Of a DNA stretch of 64,000 nt, positions 46,001 through 54,254 are shown one piece after another. The stretch lies in the NCBI GenBank assembly GCA_017303995.1, contig JAFLBE010000012.1:29817-93816 (forward strand). Reading direction: 5' to 3'. Positions within the stretch are counted from its first letter, which is position 1, and every line of letters starts with the position of its first letter. Below the pieces are notes generated by a model. That model was not told where the DNA came from, ran no database searches, and saw nothing but the letters and a program-made list of their open reading frames with translations. The position numbers and the translations under genes are program-made. Source of the DNA: Bacteroidota bacterium (GTDB taxonomy: Bacteria; Bacteroidota; JABWAT01).

Positions 46001-48840
46001 TCGCGCCTTCCTTAATTTTAGTTTCGCCTGAAACCCAATGGAAATCTTTTGAACTGCAAACTTTAAATTTCCCGACAACGATGACGCTGCTGAGCGGGAA
46101 TTCTTTTCAGTGGTCTGCATTTAAATCCTGGGTGGCTTTTCCTGATTCTTTACTTCTGGATATTGATGCAGACGGTTTGATGGAAGTTTCCAGAAATTCG
46201 GACGGTAATTTTTCTAACGGATTTGAAGATTTCGATGATTCAAAGGGGCAGAAGTCACTCTCAATTTTGTCAGCAAGATTAACTGCTTCAGACTTTTATT
46301 CACATCTGATTTCTACAAACGGAGATTCTGTACCCGACAAAATCTGGATGTCTTATGGTTCTCTCACCGGGAAAACCGGACTTGCCCGTCAGCACCCCTG
46401 GTCAGAAGGTGAAGTTGAGTATGATGTAAATGATGATGGATATACTGATTTCCAGGTAAATCTCGAATCAAAAAAATGGAAACCCGTTCTTCCTTATCTG
46501 GTTAATACTGTTCCTGAAAATGGGGCAATCAGTGTAAGTGAACAACAAGTCTTAACCCTTCAGGTTAATTCGGCAATTAACATGCTTGATTTTCTTTCCA
46601 CAATCCGGATTTTACCGGCAATAAATGGAAGGTGGAGTCAGAAGGAACCCGGACTTTTTATTTTTTCACCTGGTGAAAATTGGAAATCGGGACAAACCTA
46701 TCAGGTAACCGCACCTGGATTAGTAAATGTTGGAAAAAAATTCTTCATCCTACCGTTGACACTTCGTTTTACCGTGAGACTGGTTCCGGGTTTGCCACAA
46801 CTTACCTATCGTCAATTTCCTTCAGCGATTGATTCTTTTCAATCGGTTTCCGGTTCAATGGTACTCATTTTCAGTGAACCTGTCGATACCAGTTCATCCC
46901 GTTTTTATTCCTTTATGGATGGGACAGTGGTTACGGGCAATTCTCGTTTCTGGCTTAATGATTCGACTTTAGAAATGCCCTGGCCAAAAGCGCCTACCGG
47001 AACTCATCAGTTTAAAATCACAGGCTATTTTGAAAGACTGGATGGAACTTTGGTTTCCCAAACTTTCAGTTCTTCGTTCACTACCGTTGCTGAAGGAAGC
47101 CTTGAACGTCTGGAAACCATCATGACTGATGAAAACAGTCCGGCCAAAGGGAAAATCAGTTTGATTTTCAATGACCGCCCTGATTCGTCAACCCTTTCAC
47201 AAGCAGCTCTTTTTGATAATTTATCAAATCCTGCACCGTTTCGGTTTACTTATACAGGACACCGGATCATGACTTTGTTCTGGGACAATCTGAAACCTGA
47301 AACCCGTTATCAGTTTATTTCAGGTAGTGGATTCACTGGCAAAACATTCAAAAATCAGCATTCCGAAGATACACTTGAGTTTATCACCTCAGGGAAATTG
47401 CCAAGGGCAAAACTTTCTCTGGATATTGATGGCGATGGTCAATTGGAATTTGCGCTTGACGCTGACGGAACGGTTTCAAACGGATTTGAATCGTTTCTTG
47501 ATACGCTTGGAAATAAAACAACCGCCATCCTTTCCGCAAGGCTCACCTCCGGCTCCTGGTTTTCTCATTTGATTTCAACGGATGGTGACTCAATTCCTGA
47601 TCTGATCTGGATGGCTTATGCTCCCGGGAACGGTATGATTGGTTTGGCACAACCTCATCCCTATTCTGAGGGAACTATTGAGTATGACAGAACCGGTGAC
47701 GGTTGGATGGACAGTCAGGTGAATCTGGCTACCCGGAAATTTACAGACGTGCAACCTTATCTGGCTTCATCTGTTCCTGAAACCGGTGCAAATGAAGTGC
47801 TTCCCGGACAAAGTTTGACGCTGACTTTTAATTCTGGCATTAATTTAACCGACTTCCAGAACGCAATCCGGATTGATCCGGCCATAAACGGAAACTGGAA
47901 ACAACAATCTCCCGGGTCATTTACATTTACTCCCGATGGTGTCTGGAAACAGGGAACTGTTTATAAAGTGACTGCACAGAATCTTGTTAGTCCGGGCGGA
48001 AAGAGTCTGATCGTACCGCTTGATCTGTTGTTTTCAGTCAAATCAGTTCCTGTTTCATCCGGTTTAACCTGGAGTCAGTTTCCTGCAAAAACCAATTCAC
48101 AGCAACCGGTAACCGGCTCACTTGTCGTCATTTTTGGTGAACGGATGGATACTTCAGGAACAAAGCTTAACGCCGCATGGGATTATAATAAAATCTCAAC
48201 TTCCCGATTATTGTGGATTAATGATTCCACGCTGGATGTTGCCTGGCCGACTGACAACACCGGAACTCACAGGTTTTCAGTTTATGGCCTTTTCAGAACC
48301 CTTTCCGGACTTTCTGCAACCGATTCGGTAACCTCCGTTTTTACAACGGTAAACACAGGTTCCCTGCATCCGCTTTTGGTTCTGGAAAAAGGTCTGGTTA
48401 ATCCTTCTACCGGGAAATTAACGGTCTTACTAAATGACAAACCTTCAACCGGATCCTTTTCGTTTATCCGCCTTGAAGAAGAGTCATCTGCTCCTGTTGT
48501 TGTCGCCATCCAGAAAACAGCAAACCGGTGGATATCAGTTTCATGGTCAAACTTGAAACCTGAAACCCGTTATCACCTTATTCTGGGTGAAAAAACGTCA
48601 GGAATCACTTTCTCAACTTCCCATCCGGAAGATACACTCAAATTTCAAACCTCGGGAACACAACCCTGGGTGAATATGAATGTTAAAATCCGTCAGGCTG
48701 GTCAGGATCTGGTTTTAAGCTGGACAAGCAGAACCACGACCGACAAAATGGAAGGTTACCTTCTGAATTTACCCACAGCCGTTCCTGACACAAAAAGGGA
48801 ACTAACCGGCTTTTCAAAGTCAGCGGAAATTCTGTACTAG
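42997..48840 (+). CDS. Giant cell-surface protein, N-terminal part: TIGR03790 domain plus three ~420-residue repeats (frameshifted)
   Basis: 1947 residues with a signal peptide (ending VNG-QPV). Residues about 45-425 match the TIGR03790 family (EVLIVFNKNYL, YYAQKRNLPSENILGIYTS, KIRFIVLTKGIPLAI, VVIGDPLMRIAAL). Three long repeats follow, beginning near 44875, 46150 and 47419, each about 1270 bases. Each opens with an Asp-rich calcium-type loop (DIDGDKKDE, DIDADGLME, DIDGDGQLE) and carries Ig-like 'VPENGAISVSEQQVLTL' segments. The last domain is a fibronectin type III fold cut in mid-strand by TAG at 48838. The adjoining frame (48819 on) completes it and carries a T9SS sorting tail, so this is the larger part of one broken gene of about 2340 codons. 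Confidence 0.8.
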   Translation: MKTLNWSNLILILLLLLVTTYVNGQPVNYTLIRNGEISQVYEATNNPGDEVLIVFNKNYLVDENNNGVSDGLEIATYYAQKRNLPSENILGIYTSVNEQIERSIFDADFDASGRSTHIRQDLETYLSETTDADGNLLKTKIRFIVLTKGIPLAITALNSSAYEAADFSSVDQAITLLFQIHPIKWRVSNPYYNPDRNGSTTSPFIPFAWELNDVRLSYLVTRLDGYKLDDVFALVDRSLAATENPQRGLFVIDGDGKTYTDFDQAFDKLKEAGARVFPEQLDETPQNILTAPDSVLGYVSNGIYGGKPANYVDNLLNFTYAPGAIFSSYESFNGASFRKPDKRMGQVGQFIATGGSGGIGNVNEPWYLGIAREFVLFPAYVKGYTWAEAAYQSLIFTDFTSVVIGDPLMRIAALPYLQTGKTAFRLISSWPLTEGLIDSRGTIKLEFNENPDPNKIPKFHAEPSGITFTTYLFNNQLFLFPESDLPNNETQTITSESEVGSVSGRSVNLPVWLQVNVSNSSSVNSSPQILLVSPTGNRIAHDSSLVVIFSKSMSPASIYPIITKPDFNQVHDWQFNNRMLVVTHDSLKSGTRYQLVFDIHTKGYDQSAFFWDPIWSFTTRFTKVVRDIDGDKKDEVAYNSDRKDENGYETFSDLTGKKTSVFAFVDPEGDGRVKFLLKNEGKTEPFGYWNPNEGEGGYFTYVTTGDDDEDGTPDFLFDANGEGSEQTAWDPDLGTTRPTEMAIINSTPNQSAPGHNPLNQVKIRFSLPPDLTSLKGKTTLLPSGKILHFAQGSVPEEVLIQPDSMFTPLTHYTLKISKWVRNNLTDSTGTDFVLKFSTTSVTDLGRPFVQLSYPDSTRQPMPVSGIFWFDFSQNMKKDRTFFTCTVPDIGLNFVEYWVGKRLYLLPLQSLPENKVIQLTLDPNVESADSQLKITGTTQFRFSTFYKAADALPPQILIPPGFETDSIGINKSIPFLFSKGIMPAELQKLVATGSGSPFLVTVLAPSLILVSPETQWKSFELQTLNFPTTMTLLSGNSFQWSAFKSWVAFPDSLLLDIDADGLMEVSRNSDGNFSNGFEDFDDSKGQKSLSILSARLTASDFYSHLISTNGDSVPDKIWMSYGSLTGKTGLARQHPWSEGEVEYDVNDDGYTDFQVNLESKKWKPVLPYLVNTVPENGAISVSEQQVLTLQVNSAINMLDFLSTIRILPAINGRWSQKEPGLFIFSPGENWKSGQTYQVTAPGLVNVGKKFFILPLTLRFTVRLVPGLPQLTYRQFPSAIDSFQSVSGSMVLIFSEPVDTSSSRFYSFMDGTVVTGNSRFWLNDSTLEMPWPKAPTGTHQFKITGYFERLDGTLVSQTFSSSFTTVAEGSLERLETIMTDENSPAKGKISLIFNDRPDSSTLSQAALFDNLSNPAPFRFTYTGHRIMTLFWDNLKPETRYQFISGSGFTGKTFKNQHSEDTLEFITSGKLPRAKLSLDIDGDGQLEFALDADGTVSNGFESFLDTLGNKTTAILSARLTSGSWFSHLISTDGDSIPDLIWMAYAPGNGMIGLAQPHPYSEGTIEYDRTGDGWMDSQVNLATRKFTDVQPYLASSVPETGANEVLPGQSLTLTFNSGINLTDFQNAIRIDPAINGNWKQQSPGSFTFTPDGVWKQGTVYKVTAQNLVSPGGKSLIVPLDLLFSVKSVPVSSGLTWSQFPAKTNSQQPVTGSLVVIFGERMDTSGTKLNAAWDYNKISTSRLLWINDSTLDVAWPTDNTGTHRFSVYGLFRTLSGLSATDSVTSVFTTVNTGSLHPLLVLEKGLVNPSTGKLTVLLNDKPSTGSFSFIRLEEESSAPVVVAIQKTANRWISVSWSNLKPETRYHLILGEKTSGITFSTSHPEDTLKFQTSGTQPWVNMNVKIRQAGQDLVLSWTSRTTTDKMEGYLLNLPTAVPDTKRELTGFSKSAEILY

Positions 48841-48878
48841 TAAAACTCAGCAGTTTTCCATCACCTTCAACTTTCCGT

Positions 48879-50021
48879 TTGTTGGTTTTAAATCCCGGTT
48901 CCGGCGAAAAAACTGAGTTCACAGCCAGAACCTGGGCAGGAAAAGCAGGTCAGCTTGCCATTCTGCCTTTACCAGGCGCAAAACTGATGATTGAAAATTG
49001 GGTATCAACAGGAACACCGGTTGCACAGATTAATGTGTGGAATTCAACACTCCAAAACTGGAATTCAGTCTTCAGAACCGGAAATGAAACAACGTGGACA
49101 GGTTTAAATTCTCTGACGGGTCATTCTGCCGGTTTAGCTGTTATACCTGAAGCCAATTCTGCATGGCTTTCTTTGCCTTTCCCTGATTCGCTTATCCAAA
49201 GTGTTGTTGCTCACGGTTTTACCGGATTCATCAACTGGCAGAATCAGGTCAATTCTGCTTCCGCACTTAGAAAAATCATTCCCGGTCTAAAACGGATTAC
49301 CTTCTGGAATGAAGCTGATCAGAAATGGATTGAAACCACCCGTCTGGCCAATGGTGCCGGATGGCTGAACAGTCAGCCTTTAACCTGGGGAAGTGCCTTT
49401 TTCATCGAATCAGATTCAAGTGCAACCGTTGGGCAAAATGGGAAAACGATTAAGAAAACCGGCTCACAACCCCTGATTGCCGGAAACGCATCTTCGTCAT
49501 TCCCAGGCCGGAACCTTATTGTTCAACTTCCTGAAAATCTGGATTTATCAACAGTGATTGCTGAAAATTCGGTAAACAGCGGTGTTTCAATTCTCAATGA
49601 AACCGGAAATGGCATTGACCGGAATTGGGTTTTTGTTCAATCTGCCAACTATAAGCCAGGAACCCAATTCTCCTTTTCAGGAAAATTTGAAAACGGAACC
49701 AGCTGGACTTCAGGCTGGCTGGGTGAAAGTCAGGAAAGTGGTCTCCCAGAAAAACCACAGTCCTTTGAGGTTGGGAATGCCTATCCAAATCCATTTAACC
49801 CTTCAGTTTCATTCAGTATTTCGGGAAGCGAAAACGTTTTGGTTACCGTCTATTCTGTCATTGGCCAGGAAGTACACCGGTCAACAATCCATCCGTTAAA
49901 AGACGGAAAAACAACCTGGAATCTGGATGCCGCCGGTTCGTTAGGTGCATCGGGTTTGTACTGGTTCCGGTTTGAATCCGCCGGGAAAATCCTGACCAAA
50001 AAAGCAATTTTTTTAAAGTAG
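48879..50021 (+). CDS. C-terminal part of the giant surface protein with T9SS sorting domain
   Basis: The frame is open from before 48819 and runs to 50021; there is no ATG with a ribosome binding site at its start. Read with a one-base shift near 48811-48818 (TTTTCAAA), the end of the upstream frame (RELTGF) joins SKVSGNSVLVKLSSFPSPS and RLLVLNPGSGEKTEF, which completes a fibronectin type III domain. The last 85 residues are a type A T9SS sorting domain: VGNAYPNPFNPSVSFSI at the start and LYWFRFESAGKILTKKAIFL at the end. This tail would direct the whole protein through the type IX secretion pore to the surface. Without repair of the frame the large part lacks it. Confidence 0.78.
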   Translation: MLVLNPGSGEKTEFTARTWAGKAGQLAILPLPGAKLMIENWVSTGTPVAQINVWNSTLQNWNSVFRTGNETTWTGLNSLTGHSAGLAVIPEANSAWLSLPFPDSLIQSVVAHGFTGFINWQNQVNSASALRKIIPGLKRITFWNEADQKWIETTRLANGAGWLNSQPLTWGSAFFIESDSSATVGQNGKTIKKTGSQPLIAGNASSSFPGRNLIVQLPENLDLSTVIAENSVNSGVSILNETGNGIDRNWVFVQSANYKPGTQFSFSGKFENGTSWTSGWLGESQESGLPEKPQSFEVGNAYPNPFNPSVSFSISGSENVLVTVYSVIGQEVHRSTIHPLKDGKTTWNLDAAGSLGASGLYWFRFESAGKILTKKAIFLK

Positions 50022-50028
50022 GTGAGTT

Positions 50029-50682
50029 ATGAAACAGATATTATTTGCAATTATGCTTTCTCTGTTTGCGTTTTCAGTTTCTGCACAGATTCAGTTGCCC
50101 CGGTTAATTACCGGCACCATCTGGTTGCCTGACGGAACTTCACCGGGGAAGAACATCAGGTTTATTGCATGGCTTAACCAGGATCAAACTGATACGTTAA
50201 CTCAGGTTTCACCGGGTTGTGGCGTCAATAATTCAAGGTGGTATCTGAACGCTGGCAATTTCAATGGCGGATGGTCAATCGGTGATACCCTGTTCATTCG
50301 GTTTATGGATTTTACAACCAAATCAGGGGTTAATTACCGCCATATTATCACAGAAAATAATCCTGAGTTGGTCGTAATCCTTGAAAGACCGGCTGAAATT
50401 ACCGGTTTGAATGGATTTTCACTGAACCGGAATGCAACCTTTAAAGGTCAGCCGGTCAAATTCAAAGTGGTTTCAAAATCCATCCCGGTTTTGCACATTT
50501 ACTCAACGGATGGCAGGCTTGTCTTTACAAATTCCCGCTGGAATGAAGTTGAACCGGGTGTTTACACCTTAAGCTGGTCTGGGTTGAGCAGTCAGGGTGA
50601 ATTGCTTAAAGAGGGAACCTATGTTTTTAATCTTTCCGCTGGTTCAGAAACAAAAACCGGTCTGATTGGAGTCATCCGATGA
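50029..50682 (+). CDS. Secreted protein with FlgD-like Ig tail
   Basis: 217 residues, signal peptide MKQILFAIMLSLFAFSVSAQ. The first half is a carboxypeptidase-regulatory-like beta domain (ITGTIWLPDGTSPGKNIRFI). The second (PVLHIYSTDGRLVF, EPGVYTLSWSGLSSQGELL, EGTYVFNLSAG) resembles the FlgD Ig-like repeat often found at the end of secreted FCB-group proteins. GGTGAG lies upstream of the ATG. It sits seven bases after the surface-protein gene and overlaps the next gene by four bases, so it belongs to the same operon. Function unknown. Confidence 0.65.
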   Translation: MKQILFAIMLSLFAFSVSAQIQLPRLITGTIWLPDGTSPGKNIRFIAWLNQDQTDTLTQVSPGCGVNNSRWYLNAGNFNGGWSIGDTLFIRFMDFTTKSGVNYRHIITENNPELVVILERPAEITGLNGFSLNRNATFKGQPVKFKVVSKSIPVLHIYSTDGRLVFTNSRWNEVEPGVYTLSWSGLSSQGELLKEGTYVFNLSAGSETKTGLIGVIR

Positions 50683-52697
50683 AAACGAAAATGATACTTT
50701 TTTCGCTTATTCTGACTGGTTCATTGTCGGCACAGGATCTGATTTCCTTTCCTGATGAAGGTCTCACCATAGCCGATCCGGCCGGGGTTCCCAACCATCC
50801 GGCATCCGCTCATTATCTGAACGGAATTTCAATGACCTTTTTCCATCACCCGATTATCAGCGGATTGAATCTCGGTTCAGCGGCTGCTTCCGGGGCCATG
50901 GTTTTGGTTCCAACAACAAGTTGGCTGACTACCGGAGTTGCCTGGGATCGTCTTGCCGTTACTTCCTTCGACAAAGACCTGAAATCGGGTAACAGGTTTC
51001 ACCTGATTACCGCCGGGAATTTCGGGAAGCGTTTTATCTGGGGAATTGATGCGCTGTCAGGATTCGATAAATGGACGGTCACCAATCTGGAAACTGATCA
51101 GACCGAAGCCGTGATCAATCACCAAAACTGGTCAGTCTCGGGTAATTTGATGGTTCTGCTGTCAGAAAATCATCTGGCAGGAATCACTGTAAATAATGGT
51201 GCTGTTTCCCATCGGGAACGGTTTCGTAAAGAAGTTTTGGCTGAATATGCATTTTTACAACCCGTTTGGCAGGGTTTTGCCGGTATGATCTGGCGTGAAG
51301 GCGTGTTTTCCGGTTCAGATGAAATCGGGTATCAGGGCGGAGTTTGGGTGGATGTTTTCGATCAGGTCAGGCTTTCGGGCTCTTCACAATATTTTCCTGA
51401 AACTGGTTTCAGGTACACAGCCGGAATCTCTGTCAATCTTGACCTTCCAACCACCCGATCAACCTTCCGTTATCAGGGAACTTCTGCAAAAGCAGACATT
51501 GGTTCTTTTGGCCAGTTTGTTGCCATTGATCTGAAAAGCAAGACTGATCCGTTTAATGCCCGGCAGTTAAATCCGTTAGATCTGGTTCGTGATCACATTC
51601 AACCTATGTCATCGGCGAGGTTATTGTCTGCACCTGTGATTTTTACCTCACTTTCGGGCGAAGATTCTCTTAGAGTCCGGTTTTCAGGAAGTGATCAGGG
51701 AACTGGAATCCGTTCAGCTGTGATTCATATTTATTCCACCGAAACCGGGTTTCAGGTTATGGAAATCAAAAAATTGTATCCCCAATTGAAACAGGTCAAT
51801 GAGTTATTTAATTGGGATGGCTTGAATAAAGAAGGAATCCTGGTTCCGAATGGGGATTATCAGACCCAAGCTGTGTTTACTGATCAGGCCGGACTTACCA
51901 GTTTAACTGATCTGCTCGATTTTAAAGTTCTCTCGCCCTTAAATGACAGAACAGCCCCAACGGTTTCCTTTGAATGGAATGAAACGACGGTAAAACTGAA
52001 ACCTGAAGAAACCCATGCAGAACTCAGTGGTTTATTTTCAGCCACAGATAATGAGCAGGGAAAACTGAGATGGTATGTTGAATGTATCAGAGTGATGTCA
52101 GATTCAGTTCAGATTCCGCTCTGGAAAACTTCCGGTCATGTGCCAACAAGCAGAACCCGTCTTGTCGTGCCGCTTTACAGAAAGATTTATCAGCAGGCTT
52201 TTGAAGGTACTTATCTCATGAAAATGACGGCAGTTGACGAAGTTGGCAATCTTACCGCAACTTACAGTTCACCGGTTCAACTCCTTCAGGCTTCAATGCC
52301 CGAAAAGGCAATTCAGGCTCTGGTTGAAGCTAAAACACCAATCACTCAACCCATTCTGCAGTTGCCGACCATAAAAATTCTGGCAGATCCGGCTGCACAT
52401 TCAAAATTAAAAGCAGAACTTGACTTTAATAATCAGAAAATCTCGCTTACCAGCCTTGTTCTCAGAAGTGATGGAATTCTGGATATATCGCTGTCTCAAA
52501 GTACACTGAACCTCATCGGCGTTCTTTTACAGGACAATCCGGATCATAAGTTGACTGCGATTATACCACAAAGCGCAAAAAATGCTGACTTTGATAAATT
52601 GTTCGATTATTTTGAACAATCTTTTTCTGTAAGTTCATCCCGCATCCAGATCAGGACTGCCGGAGATTCCCAAAAAGTAATTTTCCAGGTAAAATAA
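50679..52697 (+). CDS. Outer-membrane-like protein with Ig and OmpA-like C-terminal segments
   Basis: 672 residues, signal peptide MKTKMILFSLILTGSLSAQ. Residues about 20-280 show a beta-barrel pattern. The opening (DPAGVPNHPASAHYLNGISM, TTSWLTTGVAWDRLA) recalls PorV/PorQ-type and other FCB outer-membrane proteins, but I cannot assign it to them. Residues 320-420 form a FlgD-like Ig domain (HIYSTETGFQVMEIKKLY, FNWDGLNKEGILVPNGDYQT). The last 90 (LRSDGILDISLSQSTLNLIG, FDYFEQSFSVSSSRIQI) have the helix-strand order of an OmpA-like domain that could touch peptidoglycan. It may anchor the surface protein. Confidence 0.55.
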   Translation: MKTKMILFSLILTGSLSAQDLISFPDEGLTIADPAGVPNHPASAHYLNGISMTFFHHPIISGLNLGSAAASGAMVLVPTTSWLTTGVAWDRLAVTSFDKDLKSGNRFHLITAGNFGKRFIWGIDALSGFDKWTVTNLETDQTEAVINHQNWSVSGNLMVLLSENHLAGITVNNGAVSHRERFRKEVLAEYAFLQPVWQGFAGMIWREGVFSGSDEIGYQGGVWVDVFDQVRLSGSSQYFPETGFRYTAGISVNLDLPTTRSTFRYQGTSAKADIGSFGQFVAIDLKSKTDPFNARQLNPLDLVRDHIQPMSSARLLSAPVIFTSLSGEDSLRVRFSGSDQGTGIRSAVIHIYSTETGFQVMEIKKLYPQLKQVNELFNWDGLNKEGILVPNGDYQTQAVFTDQAGLTSLTDLLDFKVLSPLNDRTAPTVSFEWNETTVKLKPEETHAELSGLFSATDNEQGKLRWYVECIRVMSDSVQIPLWKTSGHVPTSRTRLVVPLYRKIYQQAFEGTYLMKMTAVDEVGNLTATYSSPVQLLQASMPEKAIQALVEAKTPITQPILQLPTIKILADPAAHSKLKAELDFNNQKISLTSLVLRSDGILDISLSQSTLNLIGVLLQDNPDHKLTAIIPQSAKNADFDKLFDYFEQSFSVSSSRIQIRTAGDSQKVIFQVK

Positions 52698-52698
52698 C

Positions 52699-53373
52699 AT
52701 GACACCTTCAGAAAAAAAATGGATCAGGTATTTACTCCATGACCTGAGAAATCCGCTCTCAGCAATCAAAACCTCTTTGCAGATCAGAAAGATTAAAAGA
52801 AAAAAGGGAGATGAGTCGGGGTTGGATTTGCTGGATGAAACAATGTCAGAATCTGTGAAACGGCTTACGTTGCTCATGGATATGATTCAATTCACGGTTC
52901 AGGTCGATGGCGAGGAAGGAATTCGGGCGGAAGTCTCTGTGCCGGAGATGCTCAATCATTTCCCCGGTTATTTATCTAGACATGAACCTGACCTGCTGAA
53001 AACCTGCCAGATTGAACCTTCCGGATCAAAAATGCCTTTGCTGATTATTCCGGATCTCGTCGATCAGGTTCTTGTGGGGCTTATTCTTTTTGCCTCTCAC
53101 GTGAAAACTGAGGGAAGTAAGGTTTTTGTTTTTGGGAAGCTGAACCAGATTTTAATAGTCTGGCAGGATGCCTCACCAGGAAATTACAACTCTGATCTGT
53201 TTTCTATCGAAGGACAGGTAGATCAAAAGGAAGCCCGGCAAGGAACTGGTTTTGGGATTCCGCTGATCTTTGCCCATCATGCAATAAACGAAGTATTAAA
53301 AGGATCAATTTCTTTTCAGTCGGATGTAACAGCCGGCACAGTAACTCTGGTAATTTCTCTGCCAGTGGCTTAG
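52699..53373 (+). CDS. Degenerate histidine kinase / phosphotransfer protein
   Basis: 224 residues, cytoplasmic. The dimerisation helix keeps the phospho-accepting histidine H14 in YLLHDLRNPLSAIKTSLQIR, but there is no sensor domain. In the ATP-binding domain the N-box is changed to VDQVLVGLILFASH, with no Asn, and the G1 motif DxGxG is replaced by WQDASPGNYNSD; only a G2-like GTGFGIPLIFAHHAI is left. Such proteins (compare Spo0B or ChpT) cannot bind ATP and pass phosphate between regulators. It is the last gene of the operon, one base after the outer-membrane-like gene. A shuttle to or from the single-domain regulator at 40009 is an inference. Confidence 0.75.
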   Translation: MTPSEKKWIRYLLHDLRNPLSAIKTSLQIRKIKRKKGDESGLDLLDETMSESVKRLTLLMDMIQFTVQVDGEEGIRAEVSVPEMLNHFPGYLSRHEPDLLKTCQIEPSGSKMPLLIIPDLVDQVLVGLILFASHVKTEGSKVFVFGKLNQILIVWQDASPGNYNSDLFSIEGQVDQKEARQGTGFGIPLIFAHHAINEVLKGSISFQSDVTAGTVTLVISLPVA

Positions 53374-53939
53374 CGAAAATCAGCGCAATTCGAGGGAGAA
53401 AATTTGGGTTAAAACCCAGTGAATTTTAAATGTCTGTGTTCCGTCAGCTGAAGCAGACGGCAATTGGAAACGAATCCTATTTTTTGTATTCAATGATTTT
53501 TATTGCCGTCTGCTTTAGCTGACGGAACTGGAAATACAAAGGATAAATTAGTCGTCCGGGCAAAAAACCAAATTTAAGGTTGCCCTTTTCCGGACGAAAA
53601 TGGCACTGTGGTGGCAGGAATTCAACCCCGTTCGGGGTTGCAATATCAAATTTCAATTCCCATTCACCATACGCATTTCATCCTGCCTATCCTGAATATC
53701 CCTGTTCAAATACGACAACCGACCGGGAGGTCGGTGTTACATAAATCCAACGGTCTTCCTCATTAACCATTAATCATTGACCATTAACCATTATTGTAAT
53801 CATCCCTGATAATAATGAATTTTCCCATCCGCGTAATCTCCGTGATCTGCGGGAGACGTATTTCCATTCCACCCTGGGCTATTCGTGTATCACCCCACTG
53901 GGGTTGCAAATTTCACTAACCCTTATAAGGTGAATCGAA
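53374..53939. other. Repeat-dense intergenic region (566 bases)
   Basis: No gene seen. It holds GGGTT-AA-AACCC at 53407-53418, the long hairpin at 53438-53528, GTCCGGGCAA paired with TTGCCC/TCCGGAC at 53551-53594, CAACCCCG-TT-CGGGGTTG near 53622-53640, CGACCGGGAGGTCG near 53719, and a degenerate heptamer run of CCATTAA/CCATTGA units near 53763-53792. Confidence 0.7.
53438..53528. repeat. Long inverted repeat: 27-base arms around a 37-base spacer
   Basis: The left arm 53438-53464 begins GTTCCGTCAGCTGAAGCAGA and the right arm 53502-53528 is its reverse complement with one mismatch. The spacer is AT-rich. The whole is about 91 bases with no coding capacity, like a miniature inverted-repeat or REP-type element. 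Confidence 0.85.
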
Positions 53940-54254
53940 TTACAACAAAATACGGTAATTGATTTCAGTTGAATTCAAAGCATGATCAAGTTGTACCTTG
54001 GCTTCATAAGCAATTGCACCCATCCGGCTGGCATATATAATGATTTTGTTCTCTTCCTCCTGAGAAACTCCATGTGGTTTTTCGGGTAGAACTGCTACTT
54101 TTACATGAACAATAATTCTGGTTTTTTGTTTGTTTGCCTCTATTTTCGCTGGTTCTGAAATAGTCGATTTTAAAAGGGATGTCGTGAAACCATGGTCAGT
54201 CAAATCCTTTAAAACAGCATTTTCTCCTGCTGCACCTATTTTATATGTTGGCAT
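53940..54254 (-). CDS. Hypothetical protein, possible PD-(D/E)XK-like fold
   Basis: A 104-residue protein. It opens with IGAAGENAVLKDLTDHGF, a helix like that of YraN and other restriction-endonuclease-fold proteins. It continues through EPAKIEANKQKTRIIVHVKV, where a D/E-x-K motif would be expected but reads HVK, and then a helix with RMGAIAYEAKVQLDH. The fold guess rests on this order only. With the motif altered it may be inactive, or binding only. It stands alone between repeat-rich gaps. Confidence 0.5.
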   Translation of the reverse strand: MPTYKIGAAGENAVLKDLTDHGFTTSLLKSTISEPAKIEANKQKTRIIVHVKVAVLPEKPHGVSQEEENKIIIYASRMGAIAYEAKVQLDHALNSTEINYRILL

